The notes beneath the pieces are model-generated. The model saw only the letters and a list, made by a program, of their open reading frames with translations, was not told the origin of the DNA and did no database searches. Position numbers and translations under genes: made by a program. A stretch of DNA of 64,000 nucleotides from Nitrospirota bacterium. GTDB lineage: Bacteria > Nitrospirota > Thermodesulfovibrionia > Thermodesulfovibrionales > UBA6898. Shown one piece after another: positions 1 through 8,400 of this stretch. Within the stretch, counting starts at the first letter, position 1; each line of letters opens with the position of its first letter. Location of the stretch: contig JAKAHR010000001.1 of assembly GCA_021825365.1 (NCBI GenBank), positions 164,835-228,834 on the forward strand, written 5' to 3'.

Positions 1-1126
1 TCTCGGAAAGAGGATCCGGCCCCTGATATTTCTTATGGTAATACTCGCCGCTCAGATCGATTGATACGTCTTTGACCGCATTGATCGTGGCGCCGGCGAA
101 GACACGGTCCCCGCGATAGTCCCAGAAATCCTTTCGGGTCGCGTCATTGTCATGGGCATAACCGATACGTCCGCTCACCCGGGGTCCGAACCGGACTGTC
201 TGCATGATGCCGAAGGAATTGTTCGAGCCGGTGCGGTCGGCGTTCCCCTGGAAGAGGTCGGAATCGATGAAGTGGCTCCTCCGGTACCGATACTCGATGA
301 CCGTCGTGAGGCCGTCGCTCTCCGAGATGGTCAGGGACGGCGTGACGCCGTGGGCGCCGTAATACCCGTTTCCTCCGACCAGGGCATACTCCATAAGATA
401 CGCCGCTCCCAGCTTCAGCGACGGGGATAACTGGTAGGAGGCCGCCACGGTAAACAGGCTTTGGGTAACATTAAAATCAGACAGTTTGGAATGCAGGCTC
501 TGATAGAGGCCGTATCCGGCCGAACATTCCAGCCCCTGCCGCCGCACCAGGCGATATGTTCCGTCCAAATAGACAATCGCCCGCCAATCGGACTTTCCGG
601 AGATGCCCTGCGGGAGAGGACTCTTGTCAGGACCCAGGACGACATTGCTGTCGTACTGTACGCCGGTCCAGATGTTTATCTGCCACGGCTTCCGCATGTC
701 AACAGCCCTGATCACGTCCAGATACTCGGCTGCAGCGAACCCGGCCTCTGACGAGGGGGCCAGACGCGAAGTCTTCTCGAAATAACCGACAGCCTCGGAC
801 GCCCGGCCCTTGCCGTAATAATAGATTCCCATCTCAAGATTTGTCCGGGGGTCCTCAGGGGAGAGAGAAAGGGCCTTCCTGAGAGACGACTCGGCCTCTT
901 TCCCGCCGGCGCGGCTTTGGGCTACGCCGAGATAAAGGACTGCGGTGTGGTCGGACGGTTTTTCGGCAAGCGCATCCGAAAAGGCCTTCGTCGCCTCGGT
1001 GTACGACTTTGCCTCAAGGGCTGCGATGCCGCGGGCAAGGTCCCTCTCGTACAGAGTCTCGGAAGCGGAGGCAGATCCCCACAGGAAGAAAGATAAAAGA
1101 CAGATGAAGGCAAGGCGTATTCCCAC
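1..1126 (-). CDS. TPR-containing outer-membrane beta-barrel protein, 3' end cut by window edge
   Basis: An open frame of 375 codons runs off the left edge without a stop. It starts at a GTG at 1124-1126, preceded at about 5 bases by GGGAGGAAC, a good ribosome binding site. Residues 1-20 form a signal peptide (hydrophobic FICLLSFFLWGSASA). Residues 20-140 are TPR-like helical pairs (e.g. YLGVAQSRAGGKEAESSLRK). From about residue 145 the sequence turns into alternating aromatic/polar beta-strand repeats (VQYDSNVVLGPD, GYGLYQSL, YRYRRSHF) typical of a surface barrel. The layout of TPRs followed by a barrel resembles surface lipoprotein assembly modifier (DUF560-type) and related porin-like proteins, but the barrel end is outside the window, so family assignment is tentative. 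It is divergent from the MATE gene. Confidence 0.75.
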   Translation of the reverse strand, partial: MGIRLAFICLLSFFLWGSASASETLYERDLARGIAALEAKSYTEATKAFSDALAEKPSDHTAVLYLGVAQSRAGGKEAESSLRKALSLSPEDPRTNLEMGIYYYGKGRASEAVGYFEKTSRLAPSSEAGFAAAEYLDVIRAVDMRKPWQINIWTGVQYDSNVVLGPDKSPLPQGISGKSDWRAIVYLDGTYRLVRRQGLECSAGYGLYQSLHSKLSDFNVTQSLFTVAASYQLSPSLKLGAAYLMEYALVGGNGYYGAHGVTPSLTISESDGLTTVIEYRYRRSHFIDSDLFQGNADRTGSNNSFGIMQTVRFGPRVSGRIGYAHDNDATRKDFWDYRGDRVFAGATINAVKDVSIDLSGEYYHKKYQGPDPLSE

Positions 1127-1244
1127 TCGTTCCTCCCACAGATACGGTAACTGAAACGATAAATGAAGACGGACAATTTGTCAAGTCGCCTTCAAGCCGC
1201 AATCATATGTTTGGCGCGGCAGCCGGGATGAAACCGGCGGGTGA

Positions 1245-1250
1245 TATAAT
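1245..1250 (+). promoter_or_regulatory. -10 box (TATAAT) of the MATE gene
   Basis: A perfect TATAAT lies 28 bases before the GTG at 1279; no convincing -35 box is seen. Transcription would begin near 1257, which rules out the longer ATG start at 1207 and supports the GTG start. Confidence 0.5.
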
Positions 1251-1278
1251 AGTCCATAAAACAGCGAAGAGGGAGTGC

Positions 1279-2646
1279 GTGGCAACCGTTCAGATGCAGC
1301 TTGCCGGAAAAGAAGAAGGTCTGTGGGAAAGCATATGGGATCTCTCCTGGCCGATGCTGATCATCATGATCTTCAACTTCTTCGTCGGGCTGGCGGACAT
1401 CTATGTCGCCGGCCTGATCGGTCCCGCGGTCCAGGCTGCGGTGGGATTCATCACGCAGATATATTTCTTCGTCATCATCCTGGCCAACGCGATCAGCATA
1501 GGAACTCTTGCACTCGTCGCCCGCGCCATCGGAGAAGGGAACCGGGCAAAGGCGATGAGTATCGCCAGGCAGTCGCTCCTCTTCAGTCTCCTGGTCGGCT
1601 GCTGCCTCACCCTTCCGGGGGTCCTCTTTCCGGGCGAGATCATAGCGCTTGCCGGCTTCCCGGAAGAGATCAGGGAGATAGCCGTACGCTTCCTTCAGAT
1701 CTTTTCCCTCGCCCTTGGCCCGAACTACATCCTTATCATCTCAAACGCCGTCTTCCGCGCTGTCGGTGACGTGAAGAAGCCGCTCTACACGATGTCTTTC
1801 GTGAGCCTGATAAACATCCTGGGCGACTTCGTCCTCGTCGTGGGGATCGCCTCCTACCCGGGGATGGGATATATCGGGATCGCCATCGCAACCGCCTCGT
1901 CTGTCTTCGCGGGCATGGTGATCAACCTTTTGCTCTTCACCCTCGGCTGGTGGCAGGGGATCTACCACAGGCCGTACTCCCTCTCGTTCGGGGAGGTCCG
2001 CAGGATCATCAGGGTCGGCTGGCCGGCTGCGATGCTCCAGATCGCCTGGAGCGCGGGGTACATCCTCCTGTACAACATACTCGGCAGGCTGGGGGACCGC
2101 AGCATCATTGCCATCGCCTCGATAACCAACGGCCTCAGGATCGAGGCGATCGTGTTTCTCCCCGCCTTTGCACTGAACATGGCTGCGTCGGTGCTGATAG
2201 GTCAAAGCCTCGGCTCAGGAAACCCCGGCCGCGCCGAGGCGCTTGGATGGAAGATCGCCAAGGCCGGGGTCTGGATCACCGGTGTCATGTCGCTGGTCAT
2301 CTTCGCCACCGCGGACCGGCTCGCCTCCGGTCTCACGACAAACCCCGCGGTGCTCGCCGAGACCGCCCGTTACCTTCGTTTCAACATGACGGTCGAGCCC
2401 TTCATGGCCCTCAGCATGGTCCTCGGCGGCGGGCTTCAGGGAGCCGGCGACACGAGGGGCACCATGTGGATCATCATCGCATCGATGTGGTTCATCAGGC
2501 TGCCCCTCGCCTATTACCTGGGCATCGGGCTCGACTATGGACCGGCCGGGGTGTGGACGGCGATGATATCCTCCATGGTCTTTCAGGGGGTCTTCATGAC
2601 GCTCCGCTTCCGCGGCGGCCGGTGGAAAGAGATACAACTGGACTGA
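1279..2646 (+). CDS. MATE family multidrug/metabolite efflux transporter
   Basis: Inner-membrane exporter of about 455 residues, the usual length of the MATE family, which expels cationic drugs or metabolites using a sodium or proton gradient. About 12 hydrophobic segments are visible, starting at SWPMLIIMIFNFFVGLADIY, the typical MATE helix 1. The internal repeat is clear: the GSLGSG-type loop appears as IGQSLGSGNPGRAE after helix 7, and as VARAIGEGNRAKAM in the first half. The start is taken as GTG 1279 (AGGGAG just upstream) because a TATAAT box sits between the first ATG (1207) and this codon; ATG 1294 is an alternative. The gene ends 4 bases before the CysRS-like gene, so the two are probably cotranscribed. 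Substrate cannot be read from sequence. Confidence 0.9.
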   Translation: MATVQMQLAGKEEGLWESIWDLSWPMLIIMIFNFFVGLADIYVAGLIGPAVQAAVGFITQIYFFVIILANAISIGTLALVARAIGEGNRAKAMSIARQSLLFSLLVGCCLTLPGVLFPGEIIALAGFPEEIREIAVRFLQIFSLALGPNYILIISNAVFRAVGDVKKPLYTMSFVSLINILGDFVLVVGIASYPGMGYIGIAIATASSVFAGMVINLLLFTLGWWQGIYHRPYSLSFGEVRRIIRVGWPAAMLQIAWSAGYILLYNILGRLGDRSIIAIASITNGLRIEAIVFLPAFALNMAASVLIGQSLGSGNPGRAEALGWKIAKAGVWITGVMSLVIFATADRLASGLTTNPAVLAETARYLRFNMTVEPFMALSMVLGGGLQGAGDTRGTMWIIIASMWFIRLPLAYYLGIGLDYGPAGVWTAMISSMVFQGVFMTLRFRGGRWKEIQLD

Positions 2647-2650
2647 CAGC

Positions 2651-3865
2651 ATGCTGAAACTCTTCAACTCCCTTGGACGGAAGATGGAGGTCTTCAGACC
2701 CGTTAACAGGCGGCTGGTCACCCTGTTCACCTGCGGCCCGTCCGTGTACCAGCCGTCGCACATCGGAAACTTCAGGACTTTTCTTTTCGAGGACGTCCTC
2801 GTGCGATACCTCGAGTATGCGGGCTACACCGTCAGGCGCGGCATGAATTTCACGGACATCGAGGACAAGGCGATCGAGGAGGCTGCACGGAGGAGGAAGA
2901 CCGTCGGCCAGATCGCGGGCGTTAATATCAGGCGGTTCATCGCCGAGATGAGGAGCCTGAGGATGAAGGTGCCTGACTACCTGCCGACCGCCTCTGCCAC
3001 GGTCGATGAGGCTGCTTCGCTCGTTGCGGAACTGCTCAGAAAGGGGGTCGCGTACCGGCACGGCTTTCATGTCTACTTCGATCCGCTGAAATTCCGGGGC
3101 TTTGGAAAACTGTATGGGCTGGACATGAGATCATGGCCGGTGCGGAAGCGCCGCTTCCACAAGGACACCTACCCGGGGATGCGGTGGAACCGGGGAGACT
3201 TCATCCTCTGGCATGGATGCGACGATCCTGCTGTCTATTGCTGGCAAACGGAGATCGGCAGGGGCAGACCCTCCTGGAATGTCCAGGATGCAGGGATGGT
3301 GTCACGGTTCCTCACGGAGACGCTTTCCCTTTATTGCGGGGGGATCGACAACCTTATCAGGCACCATGACTACAGCAAGGCGATTATCGAATCAGTACGG
3401 CCCTACCCGATGGCCCGGTTCTGGCTTCATTGCAACCACCTCTATGTGGACGGCAGGAAAATGTCCAAAAGTCTCGGCAACATCCATTATATCGGGTCGC
3501 TCCGCAGACAGGGGTTCCGCACCGGGGAGATACGCTTCTTCCTCATCTACGGACACTATCGGGACCGCCTCATCTATTCGGCCCGGAATATGGCAGCCGC
3601 AGCCGGGAGGCTGCGGGATTTCAGGGCCAGGATTCGTCAGTTACAAAGAAAGGCATCGCCCTCGTCCGCTGCAGGAAGGGTCGCTACGAGGCTGAAAGAC
3701 CTCTTCATCTCTCACATGGATAATGACCTTGATGTGCGAGGAGCCTTCGATGCGGTGCATGCGGAGATTGCCGCAACCGACATCCGAAGACTGTCTCCCC
3801 AAGAGGCTGCCGGCGCCATCGCCTGCCTGAGGGAGATTGATGAGGTGCTGCAGGTCCTCTTCTGA
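2651..3865 (+). CDS. Divergent cysteinyl-tRNA synthetase-like class I ligase
   Basis: A 404-residue protein with the class I synthetase core of CysRS: HIGN (HIGH motif) in PSVYQPSHIGNFRTF, the FTDIEDK segment, and KMSKSLGN (KMSKS loop). Canonical CysRS is about 460-480 residues and binds zinc through one Cys near HIGH, a Cys in IECS, and His/Glu in HHENE. Here the first Cys is kept (FTCGPSVY), but the IECSAM position reads VQDAGM and HHENE reads HHDYS, so two expected ligands are missing. The C-terminal anticodon part is short. It may therefore be a paralogue with an altered substrate (as MshC is in actinobacteria) rather than the housekeeping CysRS. It follows the MATE gene by 4 bases. The class I fold is clear; activity and substrate are inference. 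Confidence 0.75.
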   Translation: MLKLFNSLGRKMEVFRPVNRRLVTLFTCGPSVYQPSHIGNFRTFLFEDVLVRYLEYAGYTVRRGMNFTDIEDKAIEEAARRRKTVGQIAGVNIRRFIAEMRSLRMKVPDYLPTASATVDEAASLVAELLRKGVAYRHGFHVYFDPLKFRGFGKLYGLDMRSWPVRKRRFHKDTYPGMRWNRGDFILWHGCDDPAVYCWQTEIGRGRPSWNVQDAGMVSRFLTETLSLYCGGIDNLIRHHDYSKAIIESVRPYPMARFWLHCNHLYVDGRKMSKSLGNIHYIGSLRRQGFRTGEIRFFLIYGHYRDRLIYSARNMAAAAGRLRDFRARIRQLQRKASPSSAAGRVATRLKDLFISHMDNDLDVRGAFDAVHAEIAATDIRRLSPQEAAGAIACLREIDEVLQVLF

Positions 3866-3919
3866 GGGTACGGCATCAAGACAGGGGAAGCGGAACAGCA
3901 CCAAGAGGTCTCTTACCAG

Positions 3920-4642
3920 TCAGGAGCCATCCCCGCCGGCGGCCTTGTCCGCGACAGCATCGACAGTCGCCAGGTAGTCGATAAATTCCGAAAGCACTGA
4001 CCTGTCGTAGTCCGTCAGGTCCGAAAACTCGACGGCTATCTCATAGCGTACCCGCCCCCTCTGCTTCGTCTCATCGCAGGAGACGACCCTGCCCTGAAAA
4101 TGTATGGGGGTTTCATCAATCGCCAGTTCCATGGGGACACTGACACCGGCGCCGATACCCTGGCCGGCCTCGATGAGCATGCCGCTCAGGCTGATCACCT
4201 TGACGATGTACTGTGCGGGGAAATCCAGGATCGCCTGGGTCGGCGTCTTTATATGGAACCGTACCGTACGCCGGTGTTCGACCTGCACCCTCCCTGCGTC
4301 TTTGCGCTCATGCGCAACATCTTCGAGGAACGCAGCGACCTTTCTTGCGGAATCCTCCTTGAACATCATACCCGCCGTGTACACCGGCACCCTCTCCCCG
4401 TCGGATCTCACAACGGTTCCGCTCAGGGCAGACCGGACTACGGTCCCCTGGACATTGAGCGCCCTTTCCCTGTCCTGGAGTTTGACCTGATAAGTGGTGC
4501 CCATATTCAGTCTCTTGTCAGCCCTCAGGGCGATCCCGCCGGCACTGATATCGATGATCTCAACCGTATTGGCAAAGATCATCTGTCCGCTGATTTCCAT
4601 GATATCCAGGCTGTATCTCTTGTGCCGCCGCTTGTTCCGCAC
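3920..4642 (-). CDS. Tandem PilZ-domain protein (c-di-GMP effector candidate)
   Basis: About 240 residues with two PilZ-like domains. The first opens with RRHKRYS and has DISAGGIAL, matching the RxxxR and D/NxSxxG c-di-GMP motifs. The second opens with EHRRTVRF and has VISLSGM, where the usual acidic/Asn residue is Val, so nucleotide binding there is less sure. PilZ proteins bind cyclic di-GMP and switch motility, polysaccharide or transcriptional outputs. The start is GTG 4640-4642, preceded at 6 bases by GGAGGT; a longer frame from 4759 lacks such a site and would overlap the divergent gene. No signal peptide or membrane helix is visible, so it is probably cytoplasmic. Confidence 0.85.
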   Translation of the reverse strand: MRNKRRHKRYSLDIMEISGQMIFANTVEIIDISAGGIALRADKRLNMGTTYQVKLQDRERALNVQGTVVRSALSGTVVRSDGERVPVYTAGMMFKEDSARKVAAFLEDVAHERKDAGRVQVEHRRTVRFHIKTPTQAILDFPAQYIVKVISLSGMLIEAGQGIGAGVSVPMELAIDETPIHFQGRVVSCDETKQRGRVRYEIAVEFSDLTDYDRSVLSEFIDYLATVDAVADKAAGGDGS

Positions 4643-4716
4643 CGAAGGACCTCCCCCGTCACTGCGTCTCGCCCTGATTATATCGCATCCGCACTTAATC
4701 GCCAAGTCCCTTCTGC

Positions 4717-4722
4717 TATAAT
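4717..4722 (+). promoter_or_regulatory. -10 box (TATAAT) for the gene at 4752
   Basis: TATAAT in the divergent intergenic region, 29 bases before ATG 4752. Upstream TTAATC at 16-base spacing is a weak -35. It would place the start site near 4729. Confidence 0.4.
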
Positions 4723-4751
4723 GGGTCTGACATCCTTTGCGAGGTGAAGGC

Positions 4752-5288
4752 ATGAACATTCACACGGGAAAGACCGTTTATCACCCGGAATTCGGCGCCG
4801 GAAGGGTCGTCAATATGGAGCCGGAACGCATTGTGGTCAGCTTTATCAGGTCCGGAGTGAAGTATTTCAATCCTGCCGAGGCCGAAGAGATGCTGGGCGA
4901 AACACCCCCTGAAGACGAGGACCCCGGGGGGGAGCCGGTGGAAATGGAAGATCTGAAGGCAGCTATCAGGGAAGTTCTCAGGGAAGAAGGGGTCACCGGA
5001 GAGACCGTCATGGCCGAGAAGTGGGAAGGCGGCCGGATGATTCTGATGCCGGGCAAGCCCGGTCTTCAGGAAAAGGAGATACCGGTAGATTCAGTCTTCC
5101 ACAAGATCGTCATGATCCGTGACCGCCTGCGGGTGCTCGAACAGAACATCAACTCGCACGAAAAACTCTCGGACGCGGACAAGATAAATCTGCAACAGTA
5201 CGTCACCCGCTGTTACGGCTCTCTGACGACCTTCAATGTGCTTTTCGCCGACAAGAGGGACTGGTTCGTCGGCGAAAAGAGCAAGTAG
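4752..5288 (+). CDS. Uncharacterised protein with N-terminal small beta-barrel-like region
   Basis: 178 residues; start ATG 4752 with GAGGTGAAGG upstream. The N-terminus (KTVYHPEFGAGRVV...IVVSFIRSGVKYFNP) resembles the short beta-barrel tails seen in CarD/TRCF-interaction and UvrD C-terminal (VxHPxFGxG) modules, which bind RNA polymerase or DNA-repair partners. A charged linker rich in Glu/Pro follows at residues 45-65. A helical C-terminal half (residues 105-170, KIVMIRDRLRVLEQNI, LQQYVTRCYGSLTTF) follows. I do not recognise the full-length family. It lies convergent to the response regulator at 5296. A transcription- or repair-coupled role is only a guess. Confidence 0.6.
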   Translation: MNIHTGKTVYHPEFGAGRVVNMEPERIVVSFIRSGVKYFNPAEAEEMLGETPPEDEDPGGEPVEMEDLKAAIREVLREEGVTGETVMAEKWEGGRMILMPGKPGLQEKEIPVDSVFHKIVMIRDRLRVLEQNINSHEKLSDADKINLQQYVTRCYGSLTTFNVLFADKRDWFVGEKSK

Positions 5289-5295
5289 ACGGCCC

Positions 5296-5730
5296 CTATC
5301 GCGGAGCCTCGTTGAGAACCAGCCAGTAGAGGCCAAGCTGCTGGACCGCCTTCGCAAACTGGTCAAAATCAACCGGCTTCCGGACGTAGCTGTTCGCCCC
5401 GAACCGGTAGCTCTCCACCCGATCAGCGTCTTCGTTCGACGTGGTGAGTACGACAACCGGAAGCAATTTCGTCCTCTCGTCCGAGCGCAGACGCTGCAGG
5501 ACCTCGATTCCCCCCAACCGGGGCATATTGATGTCCAGCAGTATCACCTGGGGCATGGAGCGCGTGTCTCTGCCCGCGTGCTCCCCCGTGCCGAAGAGGT
5601 AGTCGAGCGCCCTGACGCCGTCGCTGGCGATCACCACCTCGTTCAGGATATTGCTCTTCCTCAGGGCGCGCAATGTCAGTTTCACGTCATCCTGATTGTC
5701 TTCTACCAGAAGGATAACCTTGTTCTTCAT
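5296..5730 (-). CDS. Single-domain response regulator, Rcp1/CheY type
   Basis: 144 residues, one receiver domain and no output domain. The acidic pocket is E10-D11, the phospho-acceptor is D66 in VILLDINMPRLGG, the switch threonine is in VVLTTSN, and the conserved Lys is in YVRKPVDF. The long loop before D66 (GTGEHAGRDTRSMPQ) is typical of the Rcp1 family, which pairs with PAS/GAF or phytochrome-like kinases. It lies 49 bases downstream of the MEDS kinase on the same strand, so that kinase is its likely phosphodonor. Confidence 0.92.
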   Translation of the reverse strand: MKNKVILLVEDNQDDVKLTLRALRKSNILNEVVIASDGVRALDYLFGTGEHAGRDTRSMPQVILLDINMPRLGGIEVLQRLRSDERTKLLPVVVLTTSNEDADRVESYRFGANSYVRKPVDFDQFAKAVQQLGLYWLVLNEAPR

Positions 5731-5779
5731 CCGTCCTTACTCGATTCCTTTCTCATGTCATTATTGTCGATATGCACAT

Positions 5780-8338
5780 CTACCTGAGAGTGAAATAGAA
5801 CGCCGCCCCTTCCCCTTTGACGCCTTCGGCCCATACACGCCCGCCGTGGCGATGAATAATGCGCTGCACCGTCGCCAGCCCTATCCCCGTGCCGGCGAAC
5901 TCGGACGCCTCATGCAGACGCTGGAAAGGCCTGAAGAGCTTGTCAGCATACGCCATGTCAAAGCCGGCTCCGTTGTCCCTCACGACATAGGCAGCCTCTC
6001 CTTCGATCAGGACCGGACCAAACTCGATACGCCCCTTCGCTGCCCTCCCGGTAAATTTCCATGCGTTGCCGAGCAGATTTTGGAGAAGAACGTAGAGCAG
6101 CCTCTCGTCTCCGTCGTCAACCATGCCTTCGGAGATGACCACCTCCACCTCGCGGCCGGGCTGGGACTTCCTGAGATCCCCGGCAATATGCAGGGCCAGA
6201 CCGCTCAGGTTCACCTCCCGGTGGACAATCTCGCTGCGGGAAAGACGCGACAGGTTAAGAAGACCGTCTATGAGAAGCCCCATGCGCTGGCTCGCCGCAC
6301 GGATTCGCAGGAGCGAGTCTTTGCCGTTTTCATCCAGTTTCTCCCCGTAGTCCTCAAGGATCTCCTGGCTGAACCCATCGATGCTCCGAAGCGGGGCCCG
6401 CAGATCGTGTGAAACAGAGTAGCTGAAGGCCTCGAGCTCCCTGTTCGCGGTGGAAAGTTCATCGATCTTCCGCTGCAACTGTTCATTAAGAGACGTTATC
6501 CGCCTCTCGGCCTCCTTGGTCTCCGTAATATCATGGGCAACATGCACCGACCCGATAAGCCGCCCCTGCTTATCGTGTAACGGAGTCGTGCTGACCAGGA
6601 AGTCGCCCCCGATACTTTTTTCATGTATTTCCTCACAATGCGGCCTGCCATCACTGATCGTGCGTGCATGCGGGCAAAAAGACGGCGGCTCAGACATCCC
6701 ATGCACCTGTTGATAGCAGGGCAGGCCGACACACTCCTCAGGCTTCACCCCCAGCCGCCGCGCCATCGGCTCATTGACCCTCATGATCCGGTGCCTGTTG
6801 TTGATAATCGCGATCATGTCCGGCACGCTGTCGAAGGTCCGTTCCCACTCCTCTTTGGCCCGGACGAGCGATTCCTCCGCCCTCTTGCGCGACATCGCGG
6901 TGGCAACCAGGTCAGCGATCGTCCGCATCAGGTCGATTTCGTCATCACTGAAATGACAACGGCTGCGCGTTCCGAAAGAGAGAGTCCCGATCGTCCTCCC
7001 CTGGCAGATGAGGGGATGGCAGACGTAGGCCTTCATGCCGAGTGAGCGGACGAGGGCCGTCCTCTCATCCGGCGTATTGGGTATATCCTCGGCGATGACC
7101 CTTCGGCCGTCCCTGGCGACGCATCCGCAGACAGCAGACCCGACATCGAGCCATTCGATCTCCTGTGCCGTCGACCCTGGAATCCCGCAATGGGCATTCA
7201 GATGCAGCCGCTGCGCATTGTCATCCATCAGGTAATTAAAGAAGGCATGGCAATCAAGGTGGTCCATCACCCTTTCACAGATGGCCTGCACGATTCCTTC
7301 GGGTGTCTCGCTGGCCAAAAGCAGACGTGAAGATTCCGCAAGGATCTCCAGCTTCAGGTTGATCCTCCGCAAGGCCTCCTCACCCGCCTTGCGCTCTGTA
7401 ATATCGCTCAGGGTCACCGCAAAATACCCTTTGTGCGGACTGAAGGCGGAGACCGAATACCATTTCCCGAGCGCCTTTGAGTAGCTCTCAAAGTGAACGG
7501 GATTTCCAGTCAGCGCGACGTTTCCGAACTTTTCAATCCAGTCGGCGGGGTCCTGCTCGATGCCTGGAAGGACTTCTGTCACCCTCTTCCCGACGATGCC
7601 TGTCCCCTTAAGTCCCGTGAGCCTCTCAAAGGCGCTGTTCACCTCGAGGAAGACGCAGTCGCACGGCCTTCCCCGGGGATCAAGCACTATCCGGTGATAG
7701 GCAAAGCCCTCGGACATGTTGCTGAAGAGGGACTGGAGTTTTTCCTCGCTCCTTTTGAGGGCGGCCTTCATCGACCGCGCCTCGGTGCTCTCGATGACCT
7801 CCCATCTGCCGGCGTTCCGCACCAGGGCAAAATGGTGGCTCTTTACGACCTCCATGAGGCCGACTGCGCTGAATTCGTCACGGGGATAGGAAAAGGCGGC
7901 GATCGCATTGTGGCTGCTCACGACCTCCGCCTGCGCAAAGATGTCCTTGCCCTCATCCCCATTCGTGGAGGCATTGCACGCAAGCCTCAGCCCGTCAAAC
8001 CCGCCGGAGACCGCCTTGTCGACCCCCGCAAGGACAGACTTGCCGGACTTCCCTCCCCTCGAGTGCCATCGGCTGTACGGTATGATCTCGATCTGCCCCT
8101 TCCTGTCATACTCCTCAAAATGGGGCACTTCCCTTTCGAGCGCCTTCCTCGCATCCGCCGCGGAGAGCGGCTCCGACGTCACCCACACGCAGAGCTCGTT
8201 GTTTTCAAGCCCGCTTCTGAAGTACGGCACAAGCAGGTCGAACAGGTCCTGGGCGGTTTGGTAAAACTGACAGAAATGGCTGCCCCAGGGAAGGTCATCA
8301 ATAAGGGCGATGCCTGATTTCCGTTTATCGAAGTGCAT
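5780..8338 (-). CDS. Sensor histidine kinase: MEDS-PAS-GAF-PAS-HisKA-HATPase
   Basis: 852 residues, no transmembrane helix, so a soluble sensor. In order: a MEDS domain (about 10-185, beginning LIDDLPWGSHFCQFY), a PAS domain (about 195-315), a GAF domain (about 325-480), a second PAS (about 490-605, with CYQQVHG and FCPHA cysteines), a HisKA dimerisation helix with SVSHDLRAPLRSIDG as the phospho-His box, and a HATPase domain with N box LLQNLLGNAWKFTG and G boxes DNGAGFD and GTGIGLA. MEDS domains are found in DcmR-like regulators of methanogens and methylotrophs and have been suggested to sense hydrocarbon derivatives; the ligand here is unknown. A stand-alone MEDS protein lies upstream and a single-domain receiver downstream, making a three-gene signalling cassette. 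Confidence 0.93.
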   Translation of the reverse strand: MHFDKRKSGIALIDDLPWGSHFCQFYQTAQDLFDLLVPYFRSGLENNELCVWVTSEPLSAADARKALEREVPHFEEYDRKGQIEIIPYSRWHSRGGKSGKSVLAGVDKAVSGGFDGLRLACNASTNGDEGKDIFAQAEVVSSHNAIAAFSYPRDEFSAVGLMEVVKSHHFALVRNAGRWEVIESTEARSMKAALKRSEEKLQSLFSNMSEGFAYHRIVLDPRGRPCDCVFLEVNSAFERLTGLKGTGIVGKRVTEVLPGIEQDPADWIEKFGNVALTGNPVHFESYSKALGKWYSVSAFSPHKGYFAVTLSDITERKAGEEALRRINLKLEILAESSRLLLASETPEGIVQAICERVMDHLDCHAFFNYLMDDNAQRLHLNAHCGIPGSTAQEIEWLDVGSAVCGCVARDGRRVIAEDIPNTPDERTALVRSLGMKAYVCHPLICQGRTIGTLSFGTRSRCHFSDDEIDLMRTIADLVATAMSRKRAEESLVRAKEEWERTFDSVPDMIAIINNRHRIMRVNEPMARRLGVKPEECVGLPCYQQVHGMSEPPSFCPHARTISDGRPHCEEIHEKSIGGDFLVSTTPLHDKQGRLIGSVHVAHDITETKEAERRITSLNEQLQRKIDELSTANRELEAFSYSVSHDLRAPLRSIDGFSQEILEDYGEKLDENGKDSLLRIRAASQRMGLLIDGLLNLSRLSRSEIVHREVNLSGLALHIAGDLRKSQPGREVEVVISEGMVDDGDERLLYVLLQNLLGNAWKFTGRAAKGRIEFGPVLIEGEAAYVVRDNGAGFDMAYADKLFRPFQRLHEASEFAGTGIGLATVQRIIHRHGGRVWAEGVKGEGAAFYFTLR

Positions 8339-8400
8339 GGAATACCCTGGTTACTGATACATAGGCGAAATGGCCCCCGCAGACGGCTGCATATACTCCT

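Noticed and set aside
1207..1278. Upstream ATG extension of the MATE gene
   Set aside because: A TATAAT box lies inside this extension and the following GTG has its own ribosome binding site.
7493..8317. 274-codon plus-strand frame inside the MEDS kinase gene
   Set aside because: Antisense shadow without a domain or ribosome binding site.
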